From the NCBI RefSeq assembly GCF_013359595.1, contig NZ_JABFMP010000001.1, forward strand, positions 124,001-188,000: a stretch of 64,000 nt of DNA, given 5' to 3'. Below are positions 7,782 through 14,157 of this stretch, in pieces. Every line of letters begins with the position of its first letter. The stretch's first letter is position 1. This stretch comes from Pseudomonas sp. C1C7. Its GTDB lineage: Bacteria > Pseudomonadota > Gammaproteobacteria > Pseudomonadales > Pseudomonadaceae. The notes beneath the pieces were generated by a model that saw only the letters and a program-made list of their open reading frames with translations, did no database searches and was not told where the DNA came from. Made by a program: the position numbers and the translations under genes.

Positions 7782-8521
7782 AGCGAGGCTCCGATATTCT
7801 TTTCGGCCAGGTAGGCAAGGCCTTTCGGTGTTACGAGAGGCTGGAAGGCAGCGCGGTCTGCACCGGTCTCAGGGTCGCTTTTCAGTGCGGTGACCTTGTG
7901 GACCAGGTAGCCGGAAGTGATTCGCGGTTGGTAGGCAGTCCAACGCTTGGAGCCGCCGCGATGGAAGATCCACCGGTTCTTTTCAAGCCATTTGAATAGC
8001 TTCGAGGGCGGCACCTGTAGTTGTTTGGCGGCATCGCTGATGCAGATCGCTCCGCCGGCAGAGGCGAGTCGTTTGATCGCTGCGACCTTCGGTTCTTGGT
8101 CCAGGATCACCAAACGAAGCGACTGGTTTTCCTTTGCCTGATCAGCAGCAGCTTGTAGTGCTTCGGCATAGGTCGCCGGGATCTGGAATTGATCCGCCCT
8201 CGCCTCCAGTTCCTGCCAGCGATCGATGATCTTGGCGCGCAGCTCGACGCTGTATCCGGAGACGACCACCAGGGTGTCGCGCTGGGAAAGCAGGAACTCA
8301 CGATAGACCTGACCGTTCTGCGCATGGACATAGGGGGTGTCGTTTGAAGAAACGACACCCTTGGCGACGTAAGCGCGGATGGTTTTCAGAACATTGTCGT
8401 GCGTGCTGCCGGTGAGCTCGGCAATCTCGCGAGACGACATGGTGTGTCGCGACACGTTTTTCTCTTGACGGAAAAGTGTCGCGACATGACGGGTATTGCC
8501 GGGGGTAGCGATCGTGTTCAT
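7778..8521 (-). CDS. Phage regulatory protein, Rha plus KilAC (antirepressor) domains
   Basis: A 247-aa two-domain regulator. The N-terminal Rha domain spans about 20-110 (MSSREIAELTGSTHDNVLKTIRAY ... YREFLLSQRDTLVVVSGYSVELRAKIIDRWQELE). The C-terminal KilAC/ANT domain spans about 140-245 (ISDAAKQLQVPPSKLFKWLEKNRWIFHRGGSKRWTAY). Proteins of this build act as antirepressors or growth-phase regulators in temperate phages. It is the first gene of the coupled replication operon. Three dyads sharing GTGTCG lie in its 5' part and could be binding sites. Confidence 0.88.
   Translation of the reverse strand: MNTIATPGNTRHVATLFRQEKNVSRHTMSSREIAELTGSTHDNVLKTIRAYVAKGVVSSNDTPYVHAQNGQVYREFLLSQRDTLVVVSGYSVELRAKIIDRWQELEARADQFQIPATYAEALQAAADQAKENQSLRLVILDQEPKVAAIKRLASAGGAICISDAAKQLQVPPSKLFKWLEKNRWIFHRGGSKRWTAYQPRITSGYLVHKVTALKSDPETGADRAAFQPLVTPKGLAYLAEKNIGASL
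8335..8487. promoter_or_regulatory. Three dyads sharing GTGTCG inside the rha gene
   Basis: A perfect palindrome GTGTCGCGACAC lies at 8444-8455 and a near copy GTGTCGCGACAT at 8476-8487, 32 bp apart (about three helical turns). A perfect 11-bp inverted repeat with arms GGGTGTCGTTT (8335-8345) and AAACGACACCC (8350-8360), loop GAAG, lies further on. All are within the start of the rha coding sequence. They may be autoregulatory operators or RNA hairpins; codon effects cannot be excluded. Confidence 0.4.
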
Positions 8522-8558
8522 AATGGCCCCTCAAGTGTTTTGTGTTTTGCTGTTGAAG

Positions 8559-8584
8559 AAGCCGGGTTGCAGCCCGGCTTTTTT
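8559..8584 (+). terminator. Terminator between rha and the CII-like gene
   Basis: Stem AAGCCGGG (8559-8566) and CCCGGCTT (8573-8580), loop TTGCAG, with a T-run at 8579-8584 on the plus strand. On the minus strand the stem is followed only by CTTC, so it may be a weak, conditional stop for early leftward transcripts, as tR1 is in lambda. Confidence 0.6.
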
Positions 8585-8595
8585 GTGCCTGCGTT

Positions 8596-9018
8596 TCAGG
8601 CGACCTTTACCGACTCTTCCATCACGCTCAGTTCGTGGCGCACGTGATCGATTTCTTTCCGGATAGCCTGCTTCTCGATTTGGGTAACGCGGCCGTCATC
8701 AAGCGCGCTGTGCACAGCCAGGGTCAGATCCGCGATCTCTTTTCCGACGTTCATCATCGAAGCCGTGAGTGCCTTCGGCGCCGGAGCTTCCTTTTTCACC
8801 AGGTCGAAACCGAACTGATCAGCCAAGGCGGCGAGCGGACGCATATCGCCGGTGTGCAGGAGGATTCCGAACAGGTGCTCGATGGTCAGGTGATGGGCAT
8901 CGTTGTCAGGGTTGGCACGCTGCAGCAGGCTGACGTGCGGGACACCCATCTGACCGGCCAGTACCTTCGCTTCGTTGTCCAGGACCGCGCTTTGGCAAGC
9001 CCGCAGAAATTCGTCCAT
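8596..9018 (-). CDS. CII-like phage regulator (CP76 type)
   Basis: A 140-aa protein of the phage regulatory CII/CP76 family, common in Pseudomonas phages. It is helical, with the helix pair VLAGQMGVPHVSLLQRANPDNDAHHLTIEHLFGILLHTGDMRPL in the N-terminal part as a likely DNA-binding region. The second half is a charged helix bundle (VGKEIADLTLAVHSALDDGRVTQIEKQAIRKEIDHVRHEL). It lies second after cro, the position of cII in lambda, and probably helps set the lysis-lysogeny decision. There is no sequence similarity to lambda CII itself. Confidence 0.8.
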   Translation of the reverse strand: MDEFLRACQSAVLDNEAKVLAGQMGVPHVSLLQRANPDNDAHHLTIEHLFGILLHTGDMRPLAALADQFGFDLVKKEAPAPKALTASMMNVGKEIADLTLAVHSALDDGRVTQIEKQAIRKEIDHVRHELSVMEESVKVA

Positions 9019-9090
9019 TCGTAAAACCTCTGTTTTGTTTCAGTGGCTGCTTGCCACCACAGGTTGCAAAATGTTTCTCAGGGATAAAGA

Positions 9091-9327
9091 TCAGGCCGCG
9101 CCGCGAAGTACCTTGTGAGCGAGATCTACAAGGTCGGGCCGTAGTCCTGCGATGGTGATCTCGCCTTCTGAAGCGTCCTGAAGACGCTCGGCAAGATCGG
9201 CAGAAGCTTTGCGATGACCGCCAGCAAGCTGCCAAAGGTGTCCGACAGTCGTCTTCGCAGCGTCAGCAACGGCTTGACGTCGGTCGGCGGTAGCGTTGGC
9301 GAGCCAATCGCGCAAGTGGTCATTCAT
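9091..9327 (-). CDS. Cro-like HTH protein (YdaS family)
   Basis: A 78-aa protein with an HTH of the YdaS/Cro type (RRQAVADAAKTTVGHLWQLAGGHRKASADLAERLQDAS). It is divergent from the CI-like gene and directly follows the OR operators, so it is the first gene of the rightward-equivalent early operon and should be the Cro-like lytic regulator. TAGGAGA lies 7 bases before the ATG. Confidence 0.87.
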   Translation of the reverse strand: MNDHLRDWLANATADRRQAVADAAKTTVGHLWQLAGGHRKASADLAERLQDASEGEITIAGLRPDLVDLAHKVLRGAA

Positions 9328-9351
9328 AGGGATTCTCCTAAACGTAGAAGA

Positions 9352-9419
9352 AATTTAGCTTAGGGCTAATATCAGAGCAAGGAATATTTAGCTGTGGGCA
9401 CATTTAGCATTGAGCTAAA
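9352..9419. promoter_or_regulatory. OR operators and the cro promoter
   Basis: Three copies of TTTAGC-N5-GCTAAA: 9354-9370 (TTTAGCTTAGGGCTAAT), 9387-9403 (right arm degenerate) and 9403-9419 (TTTAGCATTGAGCTAAA, perfect). The minus-strand promoter for cro reads TTGCTC (9380-9375), 17-bp spacer, TAAATT (9357-9352), so the first operator overlaps its -10 and spacer. A weaker plus-strand promoter for cI may use the other face of the region. Confidence 0.8.
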
Positions 9420-9438
9420 GAATGGCATTCTTGCCCGC

Positions 9439-10284
9439 ATGGATATCTATGCGATTCGCAAGCGCCAACTGATCACACTGATCGGCGATCAAAAGAAAGG
9501 CGCCTGCGCCGAGCGCTGGGGGATGGCGCCTGCACATCTCAGTCAAATCCTTTCGGATAAGACCGCCAAGAACTTGGGCGACGATGTTGCTCGCCGAATT
9601 GAGTTGGTTGAGAAGTTGCCGCGCGGCTGGTTTGACTCTCTACCGAACACTGATGAGTCGATCAGTCCTTCGAATGAAATCAGTGTCGCGCCCACGGCTG
9701 AGCCAAATTCATCAGCCGCTGATCAAGTGAAATTGATGCTCGCAAAGGTAAAGGGCCTCACGACGGAGGCGCGGGACCGGATTGTCGCTGCCGCTGAGGA
9801 ACCAGATGATGGCGTGTCCCATCAACTATCTGCGAGTCTCGCAACACTGCGTCCTACCAACGAAGAGATCGTCATTCCCCAATACGACATTCGTGCAGCA
9901 ATGGGCCACGGGCAGGTCCCGCCTGAATACACGGAGGTTGTTCGAAATCTAGTGGTGCGTGAAGAAATCTTGCGCGAGAAAGGCATCACCTACACGTCCA
10001 AGACATCTCTAGGAATGATCAACGGGTGGGGCCAAAGCATGGAAGGCACCATTAATGACAAGGATTTGGTCATTGTTGATAAGGGCGTAAGGGATTTTAT
10101 CGGCGAGGGAATCTACGTATTGACCTGGCACAACGAGCTTTATATCAAGCGGGTTATGCGCCTGGACGAAGAAAATTACCGTCTGATCTCTGACAATCCT
10201 CTCTATGAAAACCAGACAGCTCGGATCGACGATGTGACCATTCATGCTAAGGTCCTGCTGATCTGGAATGCCAGAAAAGCCTGA
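9439..10284 (+). CDS. CI-like prophage repressor (HTH plus S24 peptidase)
   Basis: A 281-aa repressor. Residues 1-60 form an XRE-type HTH (GACAERWGMAPAHLSQILSDK). Residues 145-281 form an S24/LexA-like domain with nucleophile Ser200 (GQSMEG) and Lys237 (LYIKRVM). The ATG at 9439 is preferred because an upstream GTG (9394) would put the start inside two operators, and MDIYAIRK is a usual beginning for such repressors. No clear Ala-Gly cleavage site is seen; AMGHG at about 154 is the nearest candidate. It maintains lysogeny by binding OR and the sites right of cI. Confidence 0.9.
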   Translation: MDIYAIRKRQLITLIGDQKKGACAERWGMAPAHLSQILSDKTAKNLGDDVARRIELVEKLPRGWFDSLPNTDESISPSNEISVAPTAEPNSSAADQVKLMLAKVKGLTTEARDRIVAAAEEPDDGVSHQLSASLATLRPTNEEIVIPQYDIRAAMGHGQVPPEYTEVVRNLVVREEILREKGITYTSKTSLGMINGWGQSMEGTINDKDLVIVDKGVRDFIGEGIYVLTWHNELYIKRVMRLDEENYRLISDNPLYENQTARIDDVTIHAKVLLIWNARKA

Positions 10285-10299
10285 CGGACCGCCCAGGTC

Positions 10300-10326
10300 A
10301 AAGCCCGCCATTGAGCGGGCTTTTTT
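10300..10326 (+). terminator. Terminator after the CI-like gene
   Basis: AAAGCCCGC, loop CATTGA, GCGGGC and six T on the plus strand, 15 bases after the repressor stop codon. The A-run on the other side lets it also serve the convergent DUF1654 gene. Confidence 0.85.
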
Positions 10327-10332
10327 CGCCCG

Positions 10333-10653
10333 TCAGAAAGGAGTCAGCTCTTCCACCGCATCAAATTCTTCATGAGCCTCAACGCGCGGATCTTCATCCG
10401 CTGGGGCTTCCCATCTAAGAGTGACGGACTCGTCCTCGTCGTTGAAGGTCATTTCGATACTGTCCACTTCGGCGAGAGCGCTCATCACCTCATCCCATTC
10501 CCTATCTCCGTCGGTATCGAGCCGATGGATCGTCGCCCACTTCCGATCCTGAGCTATTGGGTGGTTGATCATGTTCGAAACCCTGATGGTCAGGCGCTCA
10601 ACTCCCGACATTGGCTTTGACTCTTGCGGCTTTTTCTTCTGGGGGCTTGCCAT
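10333..10653 (-). CDS. DUF1654 family protein, likely damage-inducible
   Basis: A 106-aa protein with the core MSGVERLTIRVSNMINHPIAQDRKWATIHRLDTDGDREWDEVM, which I recognise as DUF1654, a family seen in Pseudomonas prophages and genomes. The tail is acidic. It converges on cI and starts from a promoter overlapped by a CI-type operator and followed by a LexA-like box, so it should be silent in the lysogen and released by DNA damage. GGAG lies 7 bases before the ATG. Its biochemical role is unknown. Confidence 0.78.
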   Translation of the reverse strand: MASPQKKKPQESKPMSGVERLTIRVSNMINHPIAQDRKWATIHRLDTDGDREWDEVMSALAEVDSIEMTFNDEDESVTLRWEAPADEDPRVEAHEEFDAVEELTPF

Positions 10654-10670
10654 CGGTCACTCCTTGATAA

Positions 10671-10686
10671 CTGGATGTACGTACAG
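10671..10686. promoter_or_regulatory. LexA-like box upstream of the DUF1654 gene
   Basis: CTGGATGTACGTACAG fits CTGN10CAG and differs by one base from CTGT-N8-ACAG. It lies 17 bases upstream of the DUF1654 start and just downstream of its predicted -10, where LexA would block initiation. Confidence 0.55.
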
Positions 10687-10695
10687 TATTTAGGA

Positions 10696-10725
10696 ATATT
10701 AGCTTGATGCTAATACAGGCGTAAA
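10696..10725 (-). promoter_or_regulatory. DUF1654 promoter with CI-type operator
   Basis: Minus-strand promoter candidate TTTACG (10725-10720), 18-bp spacer, TAATAT (10701-10696). The operator ATTAGCTTGATGCTAAT (10698-10714), a perfect dyad of the cI-region type, covers the -10 and spacer. Confidence 0.6.
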
Positions 10726-10769
10726 GACCGTTCAGAAATTTCCTGCCAATTGACCCACCGAATGAAATA

Positions 10770-10833
10770 TTTCACCCAACGCTAAATTATTTAGCTTCAA
10801 GCTATTGACTGATCTTTAGCTCATGGCTAAATT
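10770..10833 (+). promoter_or_regulatory. OL operators and PL-like promoter
   Basis: Promoter TTGACT (10805-10810), 17-bp spacer, TAAATT (10828-10833), pointing right. Operator TTTAGCTCATGGCTAAA (10815-10831) fills the spacer and -10, and TTTAGCTTCAAGCTATT (10790-10806) covers the start of the -35. A degenerate site with a good right half lies at 10770-10786. By analogy with lambda this is PL/OL, feeding the operon that ends in the integrase. Confidence 0.75.
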
Positions 10834-10837
10834 TACC

Positions 10838-11107
10838 TCAACGCCAGCGAACAGGGCGCCAGCAGCGAAAGCCGCGCCGCTCTTTAACAATCTGATGGAC
10901 GCCGAGCTGGCCGATGCATAGCCAGCGGACGTACCGCGCAACGGTACGCAGCGATTCGATCTCATGTCGGCGCTGGGCATAGGAGACCTCATTCGGAGGG
11001 CGTAGCTGGCGAGGCTGCGCGGTGATGAGTAAGCGTTTGGCTTTGGGGCCTTGACCCCGTGTCGCGCCGAAAGACATCGACGGGAAAGCGACCGTTGGCC
11101 TATGCAA
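10838..11107 (-). CDS. Possible small basic phage protein
   Basis: An open frame that could encode an arginine-rich protein. The TTG at 11107 gives 89 aa; the ATG at 11077 gives 79 aa. The stretch QRRHEIESLRTVARYVRWLCIGQLGVHQIVKER looks like real amphipathic helix, and the frame follows the two small genes at 11186-11718 on the same strand. There is no good ribosome-binding site and the composition is odd, so it could be chance. Confidence 0.35.
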   Translation of the reverse strand: MHRPTVAFPSMSFGATRGQGPKAKRLLITAQPRQLRPPNEVSYAQRRHEIESLRTVARYVRWLCIGQLGVHQIVKERRGFRCWRPVRWR

Positions 11108-11130
11108 GGAGTAGAGATTACCTGTCCGCT

Positions 11131-11186
11131 AACAGCGGGCAGGATGCTCTCCACATAATCCTGTCGCAGGGGTATGTGGAGAGCAT
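11131..11186. other. Tandem hairpins right of OL
   Basis: An imperfect dyad CCTGTCCGC/GCGGGCAGG (11121-11143 region) is followed by a perfect 14-bp inverted repeat, ATGCTCTCCACATA (11144-11157) and TATGTGGAGAGCAT (11173-11186). The loop of the latter holds its own CCTG/CAGG stem. There is no T-run. If PL at 10805 is active, the structure lies about 300 bases into its transcript. The function is unknown. Confidence 0.55.
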
Positions 11187-11410
11187 TATTTGCGGCGATT
11201 TGACCCAGGCGCCCCGCCTGGAACAGGTCGCCTCGGAGTTCTAAAGCCGGAAAGGGAATGGATTTCTTCGCGCTTGATACGTTGTTCCATGGCTTGAATT
11301 TCAAGGAAAAGACCGCCGCCCTTACCTGGTGGCATATCTGCCAGATCGCGCTGCATTTTTTTGAGCACTCGCTTGAGTCGATTAATTAGCTCAGCGTGCG
11401 TCTCCGTCAT
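11186..11410 (-). CDS. Small phage protein of unknown function
   Basis: A 74-aa protein: a charged helical half (MTETHAELINRLKRVLKKMQRDLADM ... FLEIQAMEQRIKREEIHSL) and a Pro/Gly/Arg-rich tail. It overlaps the zinc-ribbon gene upstream by ATGA. Its stop codon coincides with the end of the hairpin at 11144-11186. The helical part could dimerise. No family recognised. Confidence 0.55.
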   Translation of the reverse strand: MTETHAELINRLKRVLKKMQRDLADMPPGKGGGLFLEIQAMEQRIKREEIHSLSGFRTPRRPVPGGAPGSNRRK

Positions 11411-11718
11411 TTATGTCGCCCTCCACCCGGCGCGCCACCATGAAACACCTGGGTCTTGGCGTAAAGAGTGTCACCTTCGCCCGGCTTGTAACGGGTCTTC
11501 CGCTCATTGCGACATCCTTCACACATGATGGGAGGGTTTACCCAGTCAGCTCTATAACTGAACTTGGTTGTTTTACAAAAGCGACAGTTTTTGACGAGCC
11601 ATCCAGTTTTCGATTCCGGTGGCTTGGGTTCTACATAGGGCGTTCGAGTTGGAGATGGGCTTGCCATTTCCATAGCGTTCTTCAGCTTCATCAATACGGC
11701 AAGGTTCTTCGGATCCAT
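11407..11718 (-). CDS. Small zinc-ribbon phage protein
   Basis: A 103-aa protein with CRFCKTTKFSYRADWVNPPIMCEGC, a four-cysteine zinc ribbon, after a helical N-terminus (DPKNLAVLMKLKNAMEMA). The ATG at 11718 is preferred, with AGAGG 8 bases upstream, over an in-frame GTG at 11739. It is coupled to the next gene by ATGA. The two genes run opposite to the predicted PL transcript and so lie antisense to it. The function is unknown. Confidence 0.6.
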   Translation of the reverse strand: MDPKNLAVLMKLKNAMEMASPSPTRTPYVEPKPPESKTGWLVKNCRFCKTTKFSYRADWVNPPIMCEGCRNERKTRYKPGEGDTLYAKTQVFHGGAPGGGRHK

Positions 11719-12222
11719 GGCTACAGCCTCTGATTTCACCTGGATCCGAGATTAGCAGCGGCATTACGCCAGCACCACCCTGAACAACCAGCGCCACGTC
11801 AGCCTGACGATAACTGCCCGAGGCCCTGGTACTCCCCAGCACCAGGCCGCATCGGAGTGTGATCGGATGAGCTGCAAGCAAACAGCGGGGTGGCCACCTC
11901 GACGCCCGGTATAGGGGTCGATTGCCCAGCCCTCACGATCACACTCCGATGCGGACGATCCTGCACCGCGCAATGCGGCCCCCTGCATAGGACCGGAAAG
12001 AAATTGCACCTTTCCGGAATAGTTTTTCCACTCCCACCGAGGGCTACCGCCATGAAATAGACCATGACCCGAAATCACTGCATCTGTGAAAGGCCCGAAC
12101 GTCCAACGGGCCTTTCTTTTGCCCCGCCTTTATCCGTCAGCACTCTCCCCTGCGCCCAACGGCAGCCAGCAGGCGGTCCCGAGTGCTGACGAATACACGC
12201 AACCCACACCGAGGGATCAGCC
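11719..12222. other. Gene-free, structure-rich stretch before the rightward operon
   Basis: No convincing protein gene is seen here. It holds a perfect 19-bp inverted repeat, CCGCATCGGAGTGTGATCG (11847-11865) with its complement at 11936-11954, around a 70-base centre that includes GGTGGCCACC. It also holds hairpin CCGGAAAG/CTTTCCGG (11993-12017) followed by AATAGTTTTT, a terminator (12088-12116), and an 11-bp inverted repeat CGTCAGCACTC/GAGTGCTGACG (12135-12145, 12181-12191). Possible roles are antitermination sites, a small RNA or leader control of the operon; none is shown. Confidence 0.6.
12088..12116 (+). terminator. Terminator before the rightward early operon
   Basis: Stem GAAAGGCCCG (12088-12097) and CGGGCCTTTC (12107-12116), loop AACGTCCAA, then TTTT. 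It lies between the PL-like promoter and the first rightward gene, so PL transcripts would need antitermination, or the operon needs its own promoter. Confidence 0.75.
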
Positions 12223-12504
12223 ATGCACCAACTGATGCAGCAACGCGCCGCCGGGCTCGAAGCCTTGCGTACTCGCGCAATCGTCGCCACCGCCGAGTTC
12301 TACTCCATGATCGGCAAGGAGCAGCCTGTGCCAGAGATTCGCTTCCAGGTTCAATCGAAGGGCAACGCCTTCCATATCGTCGAGCGCTCCACCGGCAAGG
12401 TGAAGGGCTTTCGCTGGACGTGGAAAGACGCCATCAACTTCGCCCAGGTACTCGAGGCTCGCGCCGACGGCATCAAGGTCGCACTGTCGGGTGAACGGAA
12501 ATGA
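12223..12504 (+). CDS. Small phage early protein
   Basis: A 93-aa protein, first gene of the rightward operon. The N-terminus is helical (LMQQRAAGLEALRTRAIVATAEFYSMI) and is followed by a compact segment, PVPEIRFQVQSKGNAFHIVERSTGKVKGFRWTWKDAINFAQVLE. AGGGATC precedes the ATG by 5 bases. The next gene overlaps by ATGA. I do not recognise the family. Confidence 0.65.
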   Translation: MHQLMQQRAAGLEALRTRAIVATAEFYSMIGKEQPVPEIRFQVQSKGNAFHIVERSTGKVKGFRWTWKDAINFAQVLEARADGIKVALSGERK

Positions 12505-12815
12505 TCGGCCAGCCAATGCCCAACCCCCGCGACTCAATCATCGCCACCCTGAACCAGCAGCTGGATCACTACTTCGGCGCCGGCAAGTCCGTGCAGGAAA
12601 TTGCCCCGGGCGTTACCGGGGTCAAGGATCTGATCTTCGGCACCTCGCACAGCAACAAGCTGCGCATCGAGCGCAACAAGCAGGCACCTCGACTCAAGGA
12701 ACTGGCCGACGCCGGCATGACGGTCATTCAGGCAGCCAAAGAAATGGGCATGGAAACCAAGCGCGCCAGACTCATCGCCCGCGAGAACGACATCAAATTC
12801 CCGGGGCCACCGTGA
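12501..12815 (+). CDS. Small phage protein with C-terminal HTH-like helices
   Basis: A 104-aa protein coupled to the previous gene by ATGA. The C-terminal half, APRLKELADAGMTVIQAAKEMGMETKRARLIARENDIKF, has the spacing of a helix-turn-helix, so DNA binding is possible. The N-terminal part (SIIATLNQQLDHYFGAGKSVQEIAPGVTG) may be a second small HTH. No family is known to me. Confidence 0.65.
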   Translation: MIGQPMPNPRDSIIATLNQQLDHYFGAGKSVQEIAPGVTGVKDLIFGTSHSNKLRIERNKQAPRLKELADAGMTVIQAAKEMGMETKRARLIARENDIKFPGPP

Positions 12816-12896
12816 GGCGCATCAACAACCAGGTGCGCCAGCGCCGACGACAGACCTGGCTGGATATTCCGGCCAGTGGAATAGAAGAGGTAGGCC

Positions 12897-13220
12897 ATGG
12901 CCAAGAGCAACGCAGAATTGCAGAAAGACAAGCGCGCCAAGGAGAAGGCGTTGCTCGAGCGGATCGGCGCCGAGAAGCGCACGCTGATTGTTTCGAAAGC
13001 GCTCGATGACGCGTTGCAAGTCCTTGGCGAGCGCCACGGCTTCGATGAATGGCAGGAAACGGTGTCGACGTTTTTGATTAACCTGGCCGCCGCGCCCGCC
13101 GAAGACTCTGACCGCTTCGCAAACATGTCACGACCGAAATTCGTAACAACCGAAAAGCAGTCGCAGCAGTTGGAAGAAGCAGGTCGAACTCAGGCGCGGC
13201 TAGATAGGGGCGAAGAATAG
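12897..13220 (+). CDS. Small phage protein, possible ribbon or coiled-coil type
   Basis: A 107-aa protein beginning MAKSNAELQKDKRAKEKALLERIGAEKRTLIVSKALDDALQVLGERHGF. The charged leader and the short strand LIVSKALDDAL followed by helices resemble small DNA-binding regulators, but no motif is decisive. GAGGTAGGCC precedes the ATG. Confidence 0.6.
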   Translation: MAKSNAELQKDKRAKEKALLERIGAEKRTLIVSKALDDALQVLGERHGFDEWQETVSTFLINLAAAPAEDSDRFANMSRPKFVTTEKQSQQLEEAGRTQARLDRGEE

Positions 13221-13244
13221 AAAGCGCACGGCGATACAAATGAG

Positions 13245-13631
13245 TTAGCCGATAGTCGCAGCATAGGCCGCTACGGCGAACAACCCCTCAATCACAGTTG
13301 CTGCATTGGCTGATCTCTCAATGTAGGTCCAAATGCTTGAACCTTTCAGGGCCTCTATGCGCTCAGACGTTTGCTCATTTGGGATGACCTGCAGCGCACG
13401 AATCACTCTGACTACTTCCTCTGCAGGGGTGTCCTCAGGAAGGCCTAGGCTTTGAGCGAGACTTGGGGTATCCCGCTCCTCGAAGAGAGTACGGCCGCGC
13501 GTCATCACAACGTCGTCCATTTCAACCTCGAGATTTGAACCCTTACGCAGGGACACGCCGACATCTGTATCGATCATTCGGATGTTGGTCATTATGAGTT
13601 TAGCCACTTTCGCTCCTTGATCCGGCCCCAT
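13245..13631 (-). CDS. Hypothetical cargo-type protein on the opposite strand
   Basis: About 128 aa, transcribed against the surrounding operon, as phage cargo (moron) genes often are. It has a beta-rich N-terminus (MTNIRMIDTDVGVSLRKGSNLEVEMDDVVMTRG) and a helical C-terminus (AEEVVRVIRALQVIPNEQTSERIEALKG) ending in a hydrophobic stretch, ATVIEGLFAVAAYAATIG, that could touch a membrane. Start 13631 has GGGGTGA upstream; the ATG at 13592 is an alternative. The function is unknown. Confidence 0.5.
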   Translation of the reverse strand: MGPDQGAKVAKLIMTNIRMIDTDVGVSLRKGSNLEVEMDDVVMTRGRTLFEERDTPSLAQSLGLPEDTPAEEVVRVIRALQVIPNEQTSERIEALKGSSIWTYIERSANAATVIEGLFAVAAYAATIG

Positions 13632-13712
13632 GCCGGTCACCCCGTAATACCCCAACCCAAACCAAATTGCCACCACCGGTCACGGAGGGCGGCGCCTGCA
13701 TTGGAGAACACC

Positions 13713-14114
13713 ATGAGCCACAACTGCGCATACGTCCGGCAGCACTATCAGGTGCCCGCCGAAGTAGGCCGCCGCGTTATCGCCTACGGAAAGCCCGGTG
13801 TCATCCTGGCGGATCGCGGCCACTACATCGGCGTGGTGCTGGACGAAGACCCGAAGAAGCGGATCAGCAACTACCACCCGACACACGAAATGCAGTACGG
13901 CGAGATGGCCGAGACGCTGCCGCTGAAAGAGTGGCTAGTCCTGCCGTTCAAGCATGACTGGGAAGATCTCGAGTGGAACCGGGAAGCCCGCGAAGATCTG
14001 GTGCGGGTATGGGCAGCCACCCGAAGCCAGGCCAAATACAAGGCCTATGAGCGGCTTCAGGATTACTGCCACAGCATCAGGGCGATGCTTCACTTCAAGG
14101 TTCGGCGCGCCTGA
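13713..14114 (+). CDS. Conserved phage protein of unknown function
   Basis: A 133-aa protein, MSHNCAYVRQHYQVPAEVGRRVIAYGKPGVILADRGHYIGVVLDEDPKKR. The first half looks like a small beta-barrel (GRRVIAYGKPGVILADRGHYIGVVLD), the second half is helical and Trp-rich. The ATG at 13713 follows GGAGAACACC; the frame is open further upstream but without a ribosome-binding site. It belongs to the rightward early operon. Confidence 0.65.
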   Translation: MSHNCAYVRQHYQVPAEVGRRVIAYGKPGVILADRGHYIGVVLDEDPKKRISNYHPTHEMQYGEMAETLPLKEWLVLPFKHDWEDLEWNREAREDLVRVWAATRSQAKYKAYERLQDYCHSIRAMLHFKVRRA

Positions 14115-14157
14115 GCTGCGCTCGCCAAACTTTCACATTCGGCGAATGCACGCGAAT

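Noticed and set aside
9394..9438. Longer CI protein from GTG 9394
   Set aside because: The start would lie inside two operators and give an almost leaderless message; the conserved HTH begins at Met 9439.
10816..11304. A 162-codon minus-strand frame
   Set aside because: It overlaps the more protein-like frames at 10838-11107 and 11186-11410, covers OL and the hairpins, and shows no recognisable domain.
11764..12078. A 104-codon minus-strand frame in the structure-rich stretch
   Set aside because: It runs through both arms of the 19-bp inverted repeat, has no ribosome-binding site, and has odd Trp/Cys-rich composition. It could be a real orphan but I cannot support it.
12064..12189. A 41-codon plus-strand frame beginning MTRNHCICERPERP
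   Set aside because: It spans the terminator at 12088-12116 and has no ribosome-binding site. A leader peptide is conceivable but unsupported.
12813..13010. Arg-rich frame from GTG 12813 overlapping the 107-aa gene
   Set aside because: Most of it is the shifted frame of the gene at 12897, and it has no motif.
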